A stretch of DNA of 26,838 nt from UASB124 sp964446935 (GCA_964446935.1 CAYUQI010000017.1:1-26838); one strand, 5' to 3'; positions 15,979 to 24,874 are shown, numbered from the stretch's first letter. A program made the numbers and translations. The notes: a model not told the origin generated them from the letters alone.

Positions 15979-17928
15979 ATGAAGTTTGATATCATGCAAT
16001 CACAAAAATACCTTTATTTCATCCACCGTTTCTTTCAGATGGGCCCTGCAGTGGCAACTCGGCTCCTGATTGGTCGATCAAAAAAACGGCGCTTCCTCAA
16101 ACGCTTTAAGCACCGTTGGCAGAAGGGCCAGAGTTACCACTCGTGGGATGATATTGCCAATGCTCATTCATCCGATTCGTTTGATGTTTTTTTGAAACAC
16201 GTTCGAACACACAATATATTCCAATCAATCGCCCAAGCTCCTCATTTTCAACAATCGCTTCCATCAGAATTACGTAACAACGCAACACTCTTTGCCTTGG
16301 CAGACAAAGCAACTGAGCCAACTATTAACATCTTAGGATATGGAACATTCCACCTTCCCCATTCTCCAAGCACATGGCACCATGACATTACCCATCATCG
16401 GTCTACACCGTCCCAATGGTCCAACGCCTTTTATGCCGACATAACAATTCCAGCATCAGCCCCAGATGATCTAACAACACAACAGCCAGACATCAAAGTT
16501 CCTTGGCAACTGGCTCGCTTACAACATTTCTTCACCCTAGGACTTGCATACCAACATGCCATACACATTCATGATGAACCCCGTACACATAAATATGCCC
16601 AAGCATTTGTACAACAAACAACCTGGTGGATTGAAAGTAACCCTTTCTTGCAAGGGGTCAACTGGACCAACCCTATGGAAGTAGCAATCCGCGGAATCAA
16701 CTTGTGCTGGGCTTTTCATCATTTTAAAGATGTAGATACCATTCCAGTATCATTCTGGCAACAATACTTCTGTGTCCTCTATGATCATATGATCTATCTT
16801 GAAAACAATTGGGAATTATCAGATAAACCTAATAATCATTATCTCGCTGATCTTGTTGGCTATTGTTATTTGAGCTCGTTGTTTGTTGACATAAAATTTT
16901 ATTATCAGAAACACTTGAACGTCATTACCACAACCCTCAATCAATTCAGGAATCAAATCAATCACGATGGGACATGCTATGAAGGCTCAACGGCGTATCA
17001 TGTCCTAGATACTGAACTTTTATTACACGTCATTCTCATGTGCAAACATACCGGTATCACACTGCCCGAGTGGGTCGAACATATGTATAAAACCATGCAA
17101 CAATTCATATCCGATTGCACTGATTCCAGTGGCACAATAGTACACATTGGTGATGATGATGGGGGTTATGTGTTATTTCCCGCTCATCGTACATCCACGG
17201 AACATGTACGACCCGTAGTGCACACCTACCAAAACTTCGGGCTTTCAATTATTAGAACTTCCACACTCCATCTTACCTTCCGTCATCCAAACTACACATC
17301 ATATCAGCCCTCAGGACACTTTCATTACGATCAACTCGCGATCACACTCAGCATCAATGATAACCCGATCTTGATTGATGCGGGCAGTTATGTCTACACA
17401 GCCAATGCCGCATGGCGCAACCGGTTTCGTGATTATGCAGCACACAACACCCTATTTGTAACTTCAGCACAATCATCGTTTAAAAATGCCGATAATCTTT
17501 TCCAATTACCGCGGCAAGAACATCTAGCTCCACCATTCATCACGAAACACGATAACATTATTACATTAGTCGATCACAACAATCACTGGATTGATCAGGG
17601 ATTACAAGCCCATCGCCACGTTGAATGTGATACACATACCAATATCATCACACTTACCGATTGGTGGTCAACAAGGAACCACAGCACATGCAATGTCAGT
17701 TGGACACTCCACTTCGCACCCACTATAACCCTTGAACAAAACAACAATGATTGGTTAATAAAAAAAGAAGATCATGTGCTAGCCCGTTGTTCATCAACTT
17801 TGAATTTTTCGATTAAAGAAGATTTTTACGCCCCCACGTACGGATTGCGCATACCGTCCTACACACTCGTAGCAAAACTACCAGTTTCAACCCAAACACA
17901 CACCATCATTATACAACCATTCTGCTAG
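15979..17928 (+). CDS. Heparinase II/III-family protein, polysaccharide lyase-like (649 aa)
   Basis: The N-terminal alpha-helical toroid part includes NWTNPMEVAIRGINLCWAF and ENNWELSDKPNNHYLADLVGY (about 270-295), then NHDGTCYEGSTAYHV, all hallmarks of the heparinase II/III N-terminal domain. The C-terminal beta-sandwich part opens with HIGDDDGG (about 389-396) and holds SGHFHYDQLAI (about 445-455), DAGSYVY and AHNTLFV, where the conserved His/Tyr pairs of this lyase family sit. Members cleave acidic polysaccharides by beta-elimination or occur in exopolysaccharide loci. No signal peptide is evident. The start is uncertain: ATG 15979 and ATG 15994 are both in frame and neither has a good Shine-Dalgarno; TATAAT at 15969-15974 may even make the message leaderless. 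The stop is shared with the convergent gene through a CTAG. Confidence 0.87.
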   Translation: MKFDIMQSQKYLYFIHRFFQMGPAVATRLLIGRSKKRRFLKRFKHRWQKGQSYHSWDDIANAHSSDSFDVFLKHVRTHNIFQSIAQAPHFQQSLPSELRNNATLFALADKATEPTINILGYGTFHLPHSPSTWHHDITHHRSTPSQWSNAFYADITIPASAPDDLTTQQPDIKVPWQLARLQHFFTLGLAYQHAIHIHDEPRTHKYAQAFVQQTTWWIESNPFLQGVNWTNPMEVAIRGINLCWAFHHFKDVDTIPVSFWQQYFCVLYDHMIYLENNWELSDKPNNHYLADLVGYCYLSSLFVDIKFYYQKHLNVITTTLNQFRNQINHDGTCYEGSTAYHVLDTELLLHVILMCKHTGITLPEWVEHMYKTMQQFISDCTDSSGTIVHIGDDDGGYVLFPAHRTSTEHVRPVVHTYQNFGLSIIRTSTLHLTFRHPNYTSYQPSGHFHYDQLAITLSINDNPILIDAGSYVYTANAAWRNRFRDYAAHNTLFVTSAQSSFKNADNLFQLPRQEHLAPPFITKHDNIITLVDHNNHWIDQGLQAHRHVECDTHTNIITLTDWWSTRNHSTCNVSWTLHFAPTITLEQNNNDWLIKKEDHVLARCSSTLNFSIKEDFYAPTYGLRIPSYTLVAKLPVSTQTHTIIIQPFC

Positions 17929-18470
17929 CACAAACTAAGAAGTGCTGCGCAGTCATGCAAGAGTGTTTTACGGCGAGCAGGAAGCTTTGCTGTATCTTCA
18001 ACAATTAACAAGCCATAATTTCCATGCCGCATCGGCCACGTAAACAACGATGGACTTTTCATACCCAACACACGGCCAAGCGATTGAACGGCTTCTTCAT
18101 CAATCTCACCATTCTTCCTTCGAGGTAAATTTTGGTAAACAAAGGATGAAAGTTGTTGATGGAATGGAGCTTTTTTCATATCGTCGGCAAATGCATAGGG
18201 GTTTTCCCACATATCATTTTTATGTAATGAACATTCATCACCACAATAACCAGCAATTCCCCGTAAGCAGCCAAAATCAGGATTTTCCATTAAATACCCT
18301 GCTTTGGTAAGCCCCAAAGATTCTTGATGGCCCAATTCATGCAAAATAAGTTGCGCAAGACCATCTACGTCATGATGTCGCAAAATTTTGTGATGAAGAT
18401 GTAACAAGCGGCCCAACACTTCCAATTCATTGTTGTTGTATTCAGGTAGGCCTTGAGATGTCTGTTTCAT
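17925..18470 (-). CDS. Small cytosolic protein, possibly a diverged GAF domain (181 aa)
   Basis: Start ATG at 18470 is chosen because AAAGGAGA lies 5-12 nt upstream; an in-frame GTG at 18485 is too far upstream to use that site. No signal peptide. The pattern of a helix (GLAQLILHELGHQESLGL, about 37-54), a strand (KAGYLME), a long variable middle with Cys-x4-GYCGDEC-type cysteines, and a final NYGLLIVED strand followed by a helix (TLLHDCAALLSL) resembles a GAF fold covering the whole protein. GAF domains bind small ligands or cyclic nucleotides. This is a weak, by-eye call. The HELGH string at 44-48 mimics a zinc-protease motif but is more likely a helix of the GAF-like fold. The last 4 bp (CTAG) form the stop codons of this gene and of the convergent heparinase-like gene. 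Confidence 0.65.
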   Translation of the reverse strand: MKQTSQGLPEYNNNELEVLGRLLHLHHKILRHHDVDGLAQLILHELGHQESLGLTKAGYLMENPDFGCLRGIAGYCGDECSLHKNDMWENPYAFADDMKKAPFHQQLSSFVYQNLPRRKNGEIDEEAVQSLGRVLGMKSPSLFTWPMRHGNYGLLIVEDTAKLPARRKTLLHDCAALLSLC

Positions 18471-18691
18471 TGTATCTCCTTTCACCTTTCAACTTTATCC
18501 CTTTTTAGTCTCAGGAACAAGAATCTAGTTTTTTAAGGAAAAAAGTCTTCCCAAACACACCATAATTCATTTTTTGCTTTCCCTTAAAAAAATGAATCAT
18601 CCCGCGAGCATATGTTAGGTGTTTTCAAAAACCACCCAAAATCATTAAATCTCAATAAAAACAGGCCAACTTTGCGTTGCCCTTGGCGTTC

Positions 18692-18720
18692 TTGACAAAT
18701 AGAAAAATATGGAATAAAAT
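18692..18720 (+). promoter_or_regulatory. Near-consensus sigma70 promoter for the 18773 gene
   Basis: A perfect TTGACA (18692-18697) and TAAAAT (18715-18720) are separated by exactly 17 bp. The expected start near 18727 leaves a leader of about 46 nt before the ATG at 18773. The rest of the 18486-18691 gap shows an 11-bp A/T-rich inverted repeat (ATTCATTTTTT at 18565-18575 with 18587-18597) and no gene. Confidence 0.8.
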
Positions 18721-18772
18721 TGTAACAATTCATAATGATAATTTTTTTATTTTAAAACGAATGAGGATTACT

Positions 18773-20002
18773 ATGAATGTTCGCTTACTTACATTAAAAA
18801 TGTATTGCCTTCTTTTTCTAGCTCTCGGAGCAACGGCTCTTTCAGCAGCTGAAAAACAACCTATGGTTGAAATGGCCGACCTTGCTGAGTCTTCTTATGA
18901 TTCTGATACTGAAGCAGTATCAATAGCAGAAGATCCTGATACGTCTGAAACCGTTGATTCTTCTAACGTTGCATCATCTTCAGCTGCTCCTGATAAAACA
19001 CCTAAAAAAGAAGTTTGGTGTTTTAAAATTAAGGGAGAATATAAATCATTAGTAACAACGCAAAATGCAATAGAAACATGCATTTTCAAGCTTAAACAAT
19101 TATTCACAGACCATAAAGATGTCTTTCATTACCTTTTCAATCTTTTAATAGACAATACTAGTAATTACATACGTATTACGAGGAATACAGGCAATGAACC
19201 CCAAATAATAGATCTACTTAATAAATCTCCGTACGAATTCTTACAAAAAGTTACTACTCGTGATGTAAACCAACCTTTAACAATCAAAGATCTCACACCT
19301 TTAACAGTGTATGTCTATAAAACAGCAGTCTCACGAACGTGCGTTCTACAAGCCAATTATCAAACCTTATCAAAAACAAGAAAAATTTGTCCATATAATG
19401 AAGTTATGAAATTGATCCAAATATACGCTGATAACAAACAATTCAATGAACTATATCCTAATCCTAGCAACGCTGAAGAATCATTATTCATTTTCAAAGA
19501 CCAAGGTGGATTCCAAACAACATTAAAAACAACCAGAGAAAAAATAGAAAAAATGCATGACGCATTTAGCTCGTTATCCACACAAGAGATGATTTGCTTT
19601 GAAAAATTTACCGCAAGTTATCCAAATATAACATTTGATAAAGACCCCAAGAAAGGTCAAGTCATCGATCCAATCGTTCTTCAGCAGCTTATCGACAAAG
19701 GACTCATTTTTGAAAATTCAGAACAGCGTGCCAAAAAGAAACTTCGAGCATTTATTAAAGCCAATCCTGACGTCCATCAGTTGCTACAAAAAAATAATAT
19801 TATGCCACTTATTAATAATTTCATTAGTGATGAAAAACTTACTATTGAAAAGTCTGATATAAAAACGCTCATTATCACACCACTTGCTCAATGCGTTCAT
19901 GATGCTGCAGCACTCGTTACAGGTGGTTTAACACCGCTTAAAAAATTATATGCCGATGGGAAAATCATCCAAGTACACATGAGTACTGCATCTACTCTGT
20001 AA
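18773..20002 (+). CDS. Exported protein of unknown function with acidic Ser-rich linker (409 aa)
   Basis: No family recognised. The frame is open from 18677, but the promoter lies inside that extension. The ATG at 18773 has GAGGA (18763-18767) upstream and begins a signal peptide (1-25, ending LSA-AEKQ). Residues about 31-75 are acidic and rich in Ser/Thr/Asp, a typical disordered linker. The remainder is mixed helical with several Cys (CFKIKG, ETCIFK, RTCVLQ, KICPYN) and a C-terminal helical region (LRAFIKANPDVHQLLQ). The strong promoter suggests good expression. It overlaps the convergent murF by 11 bp. It could be a secreted effector or surface protein; the sequence alone does not say. Confidence 0.78.
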   Translation: MNVRLLTLKMYCLLFLALGATALSAAEKQPMVEMADLAESSYDSDTEAVSIAEDPDTSETVDSSNVASSSAAPDKTPKKEVWCFKIKGEYKSLVTTQNAIETCIFKLKQLFTDHKDVFHYLFNLLIDNTSNYIRITRNTGNEPQIIDLLNKSPYEFLQKVTTRDVNQPLTIKDLTPLTVYVYKTAVSRTCVLQANYQTLSKTRKICPYNEVMKLIQIYADNKQFNELYPNPSNAEESLFIFKDQGGFQTTLKTTREKIEKMHDAFSSLSTQEMICFEKFTASYPNITFDKDPKKGQVIDPIVLQQLIDKGLIFENSEQRAKKKLRAFIKANPDVHQLLQKNNIMPLINNFISDEKLTIEKSDIKTLIITPLAQCVHDAAALVTGGLTPLKKLYADGKIIQVHMSTASTL

Positions 20003-21449
20003 CCGCTTTCACCAATGAGCCCAACCCCATCCCCTGAGAAGCTTTGACGAGCACTGCGCACCCTGATTGGGTGAGTAGTGCTTCAAGTTTTTCTTTTGCC
20101 TGTTGCCAATCATCGGCATATACAAGTGGTAGGCTAAATGGTGCTGTTTTGCCAATCATGCGTGCACGAGGCCCAACTAAAATCAATGATTGCAGCTTTA
20201 CACCCGATTTGGCAATTGATCGGCCAACCTGGCGATGCCAAAAATTCTCACGTGTACCAAGTTCTAACATATCGCCAAGAACCGCTATTTTAGGGCCCTC
20301 AGTCTTGAATTGAGCAAAAGCCATCAAGGCTGCTTTCATACTTTCAGGATTAGCATTATAACAATCATTAAGCACAATCCCCTTGTGATTACGCAAGGTA
20401 CGCACTTCAAAGCGGCACTCTAACCCTTGGTAGTTCTCAAGTCCCTTAACCACCGTCTCAAAAGATAAATGAAGAAAATACGCCACCGTTGCTGCAGCAA
20501 GCGCATTGCTTACAAATCCAGGATGGTTGCTATGTAAGCAAACATTTCCTTTATCTTGATACCATTTCATCATAAAGGTTGTGGTAAACCCTGTCATTTC
20601 ATCGTAATTAACAACAAGCTTTCGTGCTTGTACATGATTTCTTGTTTTTAACCCAAAGCGAGCAATGGGATGTGCATAACACACATCAGTCAACAACGAA
20701 ACATCGCCGTTGATAATACCAATATCTTGAGGAGTAAAGGAGGAAAATAACTGCCGTTTTTCATACGCCACACATTCAATGGAATTACCAAGACCAGCCA
20801 AATGAGCATGTGCAACCGTCGTGATAACACCTATCGTTGGCCGAACAATATCAACCAGTTGGCGCATTTCACCGGTTTCATTAATCCCCATTTCAAGCAC
20901 AACAACAGAAGTTGCTAATGGTATTCGAAGCAGGTTATAACAAACCCCAAAAACATTGTTGTAATTTTTGTATGAAGCATACACATCTTTTCCTGCTGCT
21001 TGCAAAATTGATCGTAGCATTTCCTTGGTGGTTGTTTTTCCAACCGAACCAGTAATACCAACAACCGGGCACGTTAAGCGTTCACGCCACGCTTTTGCCA
21101 AAGATATAAATGCTTGCAAAGTATCATCAACAACAATAAAAATCGTTCCCTTTTTCTGCACCGCAGCCAGTACATCAATGCAATCTTTGCGATCACGCGC
21201 AATCAAGGCACCACAAGCACCTTTTTTAAGTGCATCAGCGACAAAATCATGACCATCAAAGCTAGGTCCTTTGAGTGGAACAAAAAATTCACCCTGTTTA
21301 ACAGTGCGGCTATCAATAGAGACATTGATATTTAATTGGGTTTCAAGTGTACGCCAAAGAACATCATTTGCGCCAGTTACAAGTGAGCCATCAATATACA
21401 TGTGAGCGGTTGGTAGTGCTTGGGCGATAAAATCATGTGTTAATTGCAT
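19992..21449 (-). CDS. murF: UDP-N-acetylmuramoyl-tripeptide--D-alanyl-D-alanine ligase
   Basis: Adds D-Ala-D-Ala to the UDP-MurNAc-tripeptide with ATP, the last cytoplasmic step of peptidoglycan precursor synthesis. The Mur-ligase P-loop is GITGSVGKTTTK (131-142). NYNNVFGVCYNLL, EMGINETGEMRQLVDIVRP, a domain-3 LNDCYNANPESMKAA and VLGDMLELG follow in the order usual for MurF. The 485-aa length is slightly above the 450-470 norm. Start ATG at 21449 is preceded by AAGG. The frame extends to 21521, but that extra part translates a palindromic repeat (21468-21513) and is rejected. The 3' end overlaps the plus-strand exported gene by 11 bp. Confidence 0.96.
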   Translation of the reverse strand: MQLTHDFIAQALPTAHMYIDGSLVTGANDVLWRTLETQLNINVSIDSRTVKQGEFFVPLKGPSFDGHDFVADALKKGACGALIARDRKDCIDVLAAVQKKGTIFIVVDDTLQAFISLAKAWRERLTCPVVGITGSVGKTTTKEMLRSILQAAGKDVYASYKNYNNVFGVCYNLLRIPLATSVVVLEMGINETGEMRQLVDIVRPTIGVITTVAHAHLAGLGNSIECVAYEKRQLFSSFTPQDIGIINGDVSLLTDVCYAHPIARFGLKTRNHVQARKLVVNYDEMTGFTTTFMMKWYQDKGNVCLHSNHPGFVSNALAAATVAYFLHLSFETVVKGLENYQGLECRFEVRTLRNHKGIVLNDCYNANPESMKAALMAFAQFKTEGPKIAVLGDMLELGTRENFWHRQVGRSIAKSGVKLQSLILVGPRARMIGKTAPFSLPLVYADDWQQAKEKLEALLTQSGCAVLVKASQGMGLGSLVKAVTE

Positions 21450-21467
21450 AAGATACCTTGTTATGGT

Positions 21468-21513
21468 GTTTGTGGTTCGAGACGGCCACATTGGTGGCCT
21501 CCTCACCACAAAC
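21468..21513. repeat. REP-like palindrome with TTCGAGACG / CTCCTCACC core
   Basis: Outer arms GTTTGTGGT (21468-21476) and ACCACAAAC (21505-21513) are perfect 9-bp complements. Inner arms GGCCAC (21484-21489) and GTGGCC (21494-21499) close on a 4-nt loop. The asymmetric core, TTCGAGACG on the left (21476-21484) and CTCCTCACC on the right (21499-21507), resembles from memory the dispersed palindromes common in some alphaproteobacterial genomes. It sits 18 bp upstream of the murF start codon and would be in its leader if transcribed from further upstream. Confidence 0.7.
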
Positions 21514-21604
21514 GGATTCATTAAAAAACTTTACCATAGAAATCAGATATTATGAATCTCTGAATTCGTATCTTTCACATCTAAAAGTTCATTCTTGGTA
21601 CCCA

Positions 21605-21661
21605 CCGGCCGAAGCCAGCTCGCGTAGACCAAGGGTGGCTACGGAGGCCTGCGAAGGCTGG
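21605..21661. repeat. Second GC-rich imperfect palindrome between murF and ftsK
   Basis: Outer arms CCGGCC (21605-21610) and GGCTGG (21656-21661) pair with one G-T. An inner hairpin CGTAG-(A)-CCA / TGG-CTACG (21623-21643) has a 4-nt loop. The interior is imperfectly paired and rich in AAGC/GGCCTGCG. It stands out from the AT-rich flanks and looks like another repeat-family member. The remainder of 21514-21721 holds no gene. Confidence 0.5.
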
Positions 21662-21721
21662 AACAAACCATGAACAATTTCGCACAATTCGTATGAAATC
21701 TGCGCCGATCTTTCAAGCCGC

Positions 21722-24088
21722 TTATCGCAGTACCTTACGTGGTTTACTTCCTTGAGCTGGCGCTATCAGCCCATCATGCTCTAAACGTTCAATCAAACGT
21801 GCCGATCGGTTAAAACCAATTCGATACATACGTTGCAGCATAGAGATTGATATTTCATCCATAGTTTGCACAGAGTCACGAACCTGAACATACAATTCAT
21901 CTTCAATATCGTCTTTAGGCATAGCGGCATTGCGCAACATCGCTTCATTCAAATCAAGATATTGAGGTTGCCGTTGGGCACGCAAAAAGTCTGCTACACG
22001 CTCAACTTCCTGGTCAGACACATATGCCCCATGCATACGCTTGAGCTCAGGTGATGATGCATGCATAAACAGTAAATCGCCACGTCCCAACAAATGCTCA
22101 GCACCTTGACTATCCAAAATCGTTCGCGAATCAACTTTTGATGAAACACGAAATGCCACACGGCTTGGAAAATTAACTTTAATAAGTCCCGTCACAACAT
22201 CAACTGACGGACGTTGTGTAGCAACAATCAAATGAATACCAGCAGCACGAGCCATCTGTGCAATACGTACAATATGTGTTTCAACCTCTTTACCAGCTAC
22301 CATCATTAAATCAGCAAGTTCATCGATAATAAGTACAATATACGGCATCGATCGCAATGCAACGCCATCACCATTTGCAGATCCATCTGAGCGACCAGCA
22401 TGAGCATCACGAACTAATTTTTGATACTCGGTCACATGTCGCACCCCGGCTGATGCCATTGCCTCGTAACGAGCCTCCATCTCTTGCACTACCCAGGCAA
22501 GTGCAGCCGCCGCACGAGATGGTTGTGTAACTATTGGAAACAACAAATGAGGAATATCGGAATATGGTGTAAATTCAAGTCGTTTTGGATCAATCAAAAT
22601 AAGTTTTAATTCATCGGGTGTTCGTTTACACAATAAGCTCACAAGCATACTGTTCAGTTCCACTGATTTTCCTGAACCGGTTGCCCCACCAACTAAAAGG
22701 TGCGGCATGGTCGCCAAATCTGCGACTACTGAATTACCTTCACTATCAACCCCCAACACAATCGGCAACGCTGCCTGTGTAGATTCAAACGTTGGCGATG
22801 AAAAAATCTGCGAAATAAAAACACTTTGGCGTTCAGCATTAGCAATCTCAAACCCTACAACATTGCGCCCTGGGATTGGGGCCAAAATGCGTAAACTTTG
22901 CGCAGTCAATGCCATTGCCAAATCATCCTCAAGTGACAGAATTTTACTAATCTTGCTATCAATGTCGGGCTTATATTCAAACATGGTCACAACAGGACCA
23001 GGCTTTATTGCAACAACAGAACCCTTTACACCAAAATGTTGAAGTTTTTCTTCAACTTTGCGAGCGCGAGCTTCTAAGCTTTCTGATGATTCTTGTGCAC
23101 TATGAACTTCAGGTGGTTGATCAAACAATGAACAATCAGGTAACTGATACACATCGCTGGCTAACGCATAAATCAATTCATATGGACTTTTTTGCATGCC
23201 ATGGGGCACCGCAAACAAGTTGATCGCAAGAACCGTATTGGGGATTTTAACAAACGGCACACTCAGGACCCTGGTATGCTCAGTCACCCTGCGAATCGCA
23301 TATGCCGCTCGCCGTGCAATTTGTTCTGGTGATAGACGAGGCTCAATACGCTTCGCATCTTTTGCTTCACCTTGCTCAAGCTCTTCCAACAACGCAACAT
23401 CAAATTCATCAACTTCAGCCGAAGCAGCAGCACGCACAAGTACATTGCTTGGTTGTTGAGGTTTTTTTGCCCGAACAAGCTTCCTCTTAATCGTTATCCA
23501 TAATCTTTTCAACATACTCAGCATGTATCGCACAGCCGCCATCATAAGAGCTACAAGTGGAACACGCGCAAAAAGGCTAATCAGAATCCACAAGGTACCC
23601 CACAACAGCAATTGACTACCCACAGGCCCAACCACAACACCAAGCCAATAGTTGCTATAAGCCCCAAGCAGCCCTCCTGCTGGCGATTGAAAGAAAAAAC
23701 CTTCATAACTCGTAGCCAATGGTGCACAGACAAACATCAAACCAACACCAAGAAATATGCGGCCAACAATTTGTCTGCCTGACATTTTAAAAACAAACGA
23801 CCCCAACAAAAAGAGTATAATGCTGATCAACACATACGTTGCAATACCAAACAAATAAAAAAACAACGCAGCAATACTGGCACCCAAAGAACCTGCCCAA
23901 TTGGTTACCGCTGCCCCGGCGCTTGAATAATAAAACAGTGTTGCATCAAATGGATTGTATGAAAGCACCGCAAGTAGCGTATAAACCCACAAGACACTTA
24001 TGCCGACAAAAACAATTTCTCGCTTGTACGATGATTCCTGCGCCAACACAAGTTTACGTGTTGACACATCTACTTTTCGTTGAAACAT
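21722..24088 (-). CDS. ftsK: DNA translocase FtsK/SpoIIIE
   Basis: Membrane-anchored, septum-located ATPase that pumps DNA during division and activates Xer recombination at dif. Four hydrophobic segments lie within residues 24-190. A short charged linker follows (about 205-310), much shorter than in E. coli FtsK. The motor has Walker A GGATGSGKS (467-475), Walker B IVLIIDELADLM (584-595), an arginine-rich ARAAGIHLIVATQRPSVDV segment and SSKVDSRTILDSQGAEHLLG. The C-terminal winged-helix gamma domain (about 725-785, ISMLQRMYRIGFNRSARLIERL) should read KOPS-type polar sequences. Start ATG at 24088 is preferred to GTG 24094 because GGGGGA (24096-24101) then has 7-nt spacing. A 788-aa length is typical of the SpoIIIE-like form. 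Confidence 0.96.
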   Translation of the reverse strand: MFQRKVDVSTRKLVLAQESSYKREIVFVGISVLWVYTLLAVLSYNPFDATLFYYSSAGAAVTNWAGSLGASIAALFFYLFGIATYVLISIILFLLGSFVFKMSGRQIVGRIFLGVGLMFVCAPLATSYEGFFFQSPAGGLLGAYSNYWLGVVVGPVGSQLLLWGTLWILISLFARVPLVALMMAAVRYMLSMLKRLWITIKRKLVRAKKPQQPSNVLVRAAASAEVDEFDVALLEELEQGEAKDAKRIEPRLSPEQIARRAAYAIRRVTEHTRVLSVPFVKIPNTVLAINLFAVPHGMQKSPYELIYALASDVYQLPDCSLFDQPPEVHSAQESSESLEARARKVEEKLQHFGVKGSVVAIKPGPVVTMFEYKPDIDSKISKILSLEDDLAMALTAQSLRILAPIPGRNVVGFEIANAERQSVFISQIFSSPTFESTQAALPIVLGVDSEGNSVVADLATMPHLLVGGATGSGKSVELNSMLVSLLCKRTPDELKLILIDPKRLEFTPYSDIPHLLFPIVTQPSRAAAALAWVVQEMEARYEAMASAGVRHVTEYQKLVRDAHAGRSDGSANGDGVALRSMPYIVLIIDELADLMMVAGKEVETHIVRIAQMARAAGIHLIVATQRPSVDVVTGLIKVNFPSRVAFRVSSKVDSRTILDSQGAEHLLGRGDLLFMHASSPELKRMHGAYVSDQEVERVADFLRAQRQPQYLDLNEAMLRNAAMPKDDIEDELYVQVRDSVQTMDEISISMLQRMYRIGFNRSARLIERLEHDGLIAPAQGSKPRKVLR

Positions 24089-24125
24089 TGTCACTCCCCC
24101 TCGTTTAGAAACCCCTTATGGTATT

Positions 24126-24155
24126 ACTGTAAAATAAAGCATCGTGATGATGCAA
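24126..24155 (-). promoter_or_regulatory. Possible ftsK promoter with an internal palindrome
   Basis: On the minus strand TTGCAT (24155-24150) and TACAGT (24131-24126) are separated by 18 bp. The spacer and -35 edge contain a perfect inverted repeat GCATC-5 nt-GATGC (24139-24153) that could be an operator. Spacing is longer than ideal and the match is partial, so this is a suggestion only. Confidence 0.3.
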
Positions 24156-24283
24156 CACTTGTTTAATTCATGTACCATATCGAGCGATTAAACGCTTCAT
24201 AAAAAATCTGTTTTATTTTCTTACACAGGCGCTATATTCAACGTTGTTAAAAAATATTACTTTTTTAGAAGAAAGGATTTTTC

Positions 24284-24817
24284 ATGAAGATATTCTCGCG
24301 TGGTTCTTTTTGCATACTCTTGTTAATTGCAACATCGCTCCAAGGCGCTGAAAGGCCTCAAAAAAGCTGTTGTTCAATAATTAAACGAATGTTTGGAACC
24401 TGTTGGGGCCGAACCACAAAATGTTGCTCGGAACATAAAAAAGAAATAATGATGACAAGCGCGGTCACTTGTTTAGTAGTAGCCTATTTTATAAATAACT
24501 ATCTGCAACAATATACTCAGACACTTACTCAGACATATCTTCAGACATCTATAAACAAACTAGAGGCCGATCTTCACGTATTGCAGTGCATAAAAGACAA
24601 GCACTTTGACATAAATGAAGTTTTTAGCAAAGTATCCGAAATTGGAAACCAATATCTTCGCTGTTTACGCAATATTTCCCCACAAGACATCGCTGCTAAC
24701 ATTAATAACTTTATTAATGCATGTCATGATAAACTTGGAAACGATATACAGTTATATCGTGAGGGCTTTAGGCAGCAAGTAGATGAGTGTCTCAAGCAAT
24801 TCAATACCCCAAATTGA
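24284..24817 (+). CDS. Small exported Cys-rich protein with one further membrane helix (177 aa)
   Basis: No family recognised. ATG at 24284 follows AGAAAGGA (24270-24277). A signal peptide occupies 1-21 (LQGA-ER). A Cys-rich stretch follows (SCCSIIKRMFGTCWG, TKCCSE; about 28-49), then a hydrophobic helix (about 56-72, MMTSAVTCLVVAYFI) and a Gln/Thr-rich short repeat (YTQTLTQTYLQTS). The C-terminal half is helical (LEADLHVLQCI, QQVDECLKQF) and may form a coiled coil. The protein is probably anchored in the membrane with its C-terminus in the periplasm or outside. It is monocistronic: 195 bp from divergent ftsK and closed by a terminator. Confidence 0.72.
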   Translation: MKIFSRGSFCILLLIATSLQGAERPQKSCCSIIKRMFGTCWGRTTKCCSEHKKEIMMTSAVTCLVVAYFINNYLQQYTQTLTQTYLQTSINKLEADLHVLQCIKDKHFDINEVFSKVSEIGNQYLRCLRNISPQDIAANINNFINACHDKLGNDIQLYREGFRQQVDECLKQFNTPN

Positions 24818-24836
24818 TATCTTTTCAAATTAATGC

Positions 24837-24874
24837 AAGAGCCAAATGAGTTAATATTCATTTGGCTCTTTTTC
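24837..24874 (+). terminator. Intrinsic terminator after the small Cys-rich protein gene
   Basis: A perfect 13-bp stem (AAGAGCCAAATGA at 24837-24849 and its complement at 24858-24870) has an 8-nt loop and is followed by a run of T. It lies 19 bp past the stop and could also stop minus-strand transcription from uppP, whose stop is at 24932. Confidence 0.9.

Noticed and set aside
18320..18345. HELGH as a zinc-metalloprotease active site
   Set aside because: It lies in a helix of a protein whose overall pattern looks GAF-like. No third ligand or protease context is seen, so the match is probably chance.
18677..18772. Upstream extension of the 18773 exported protein
   Set aside because: The TTGACA/TAAAAT promoter is inside it, and the signal peptide begins at 18773.
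21450..21521. 24-residue N-terminal extension of MurF
   Set aside because: It translates the palindromic repeat, and the internal ATG has a Shine-Dalgarno.
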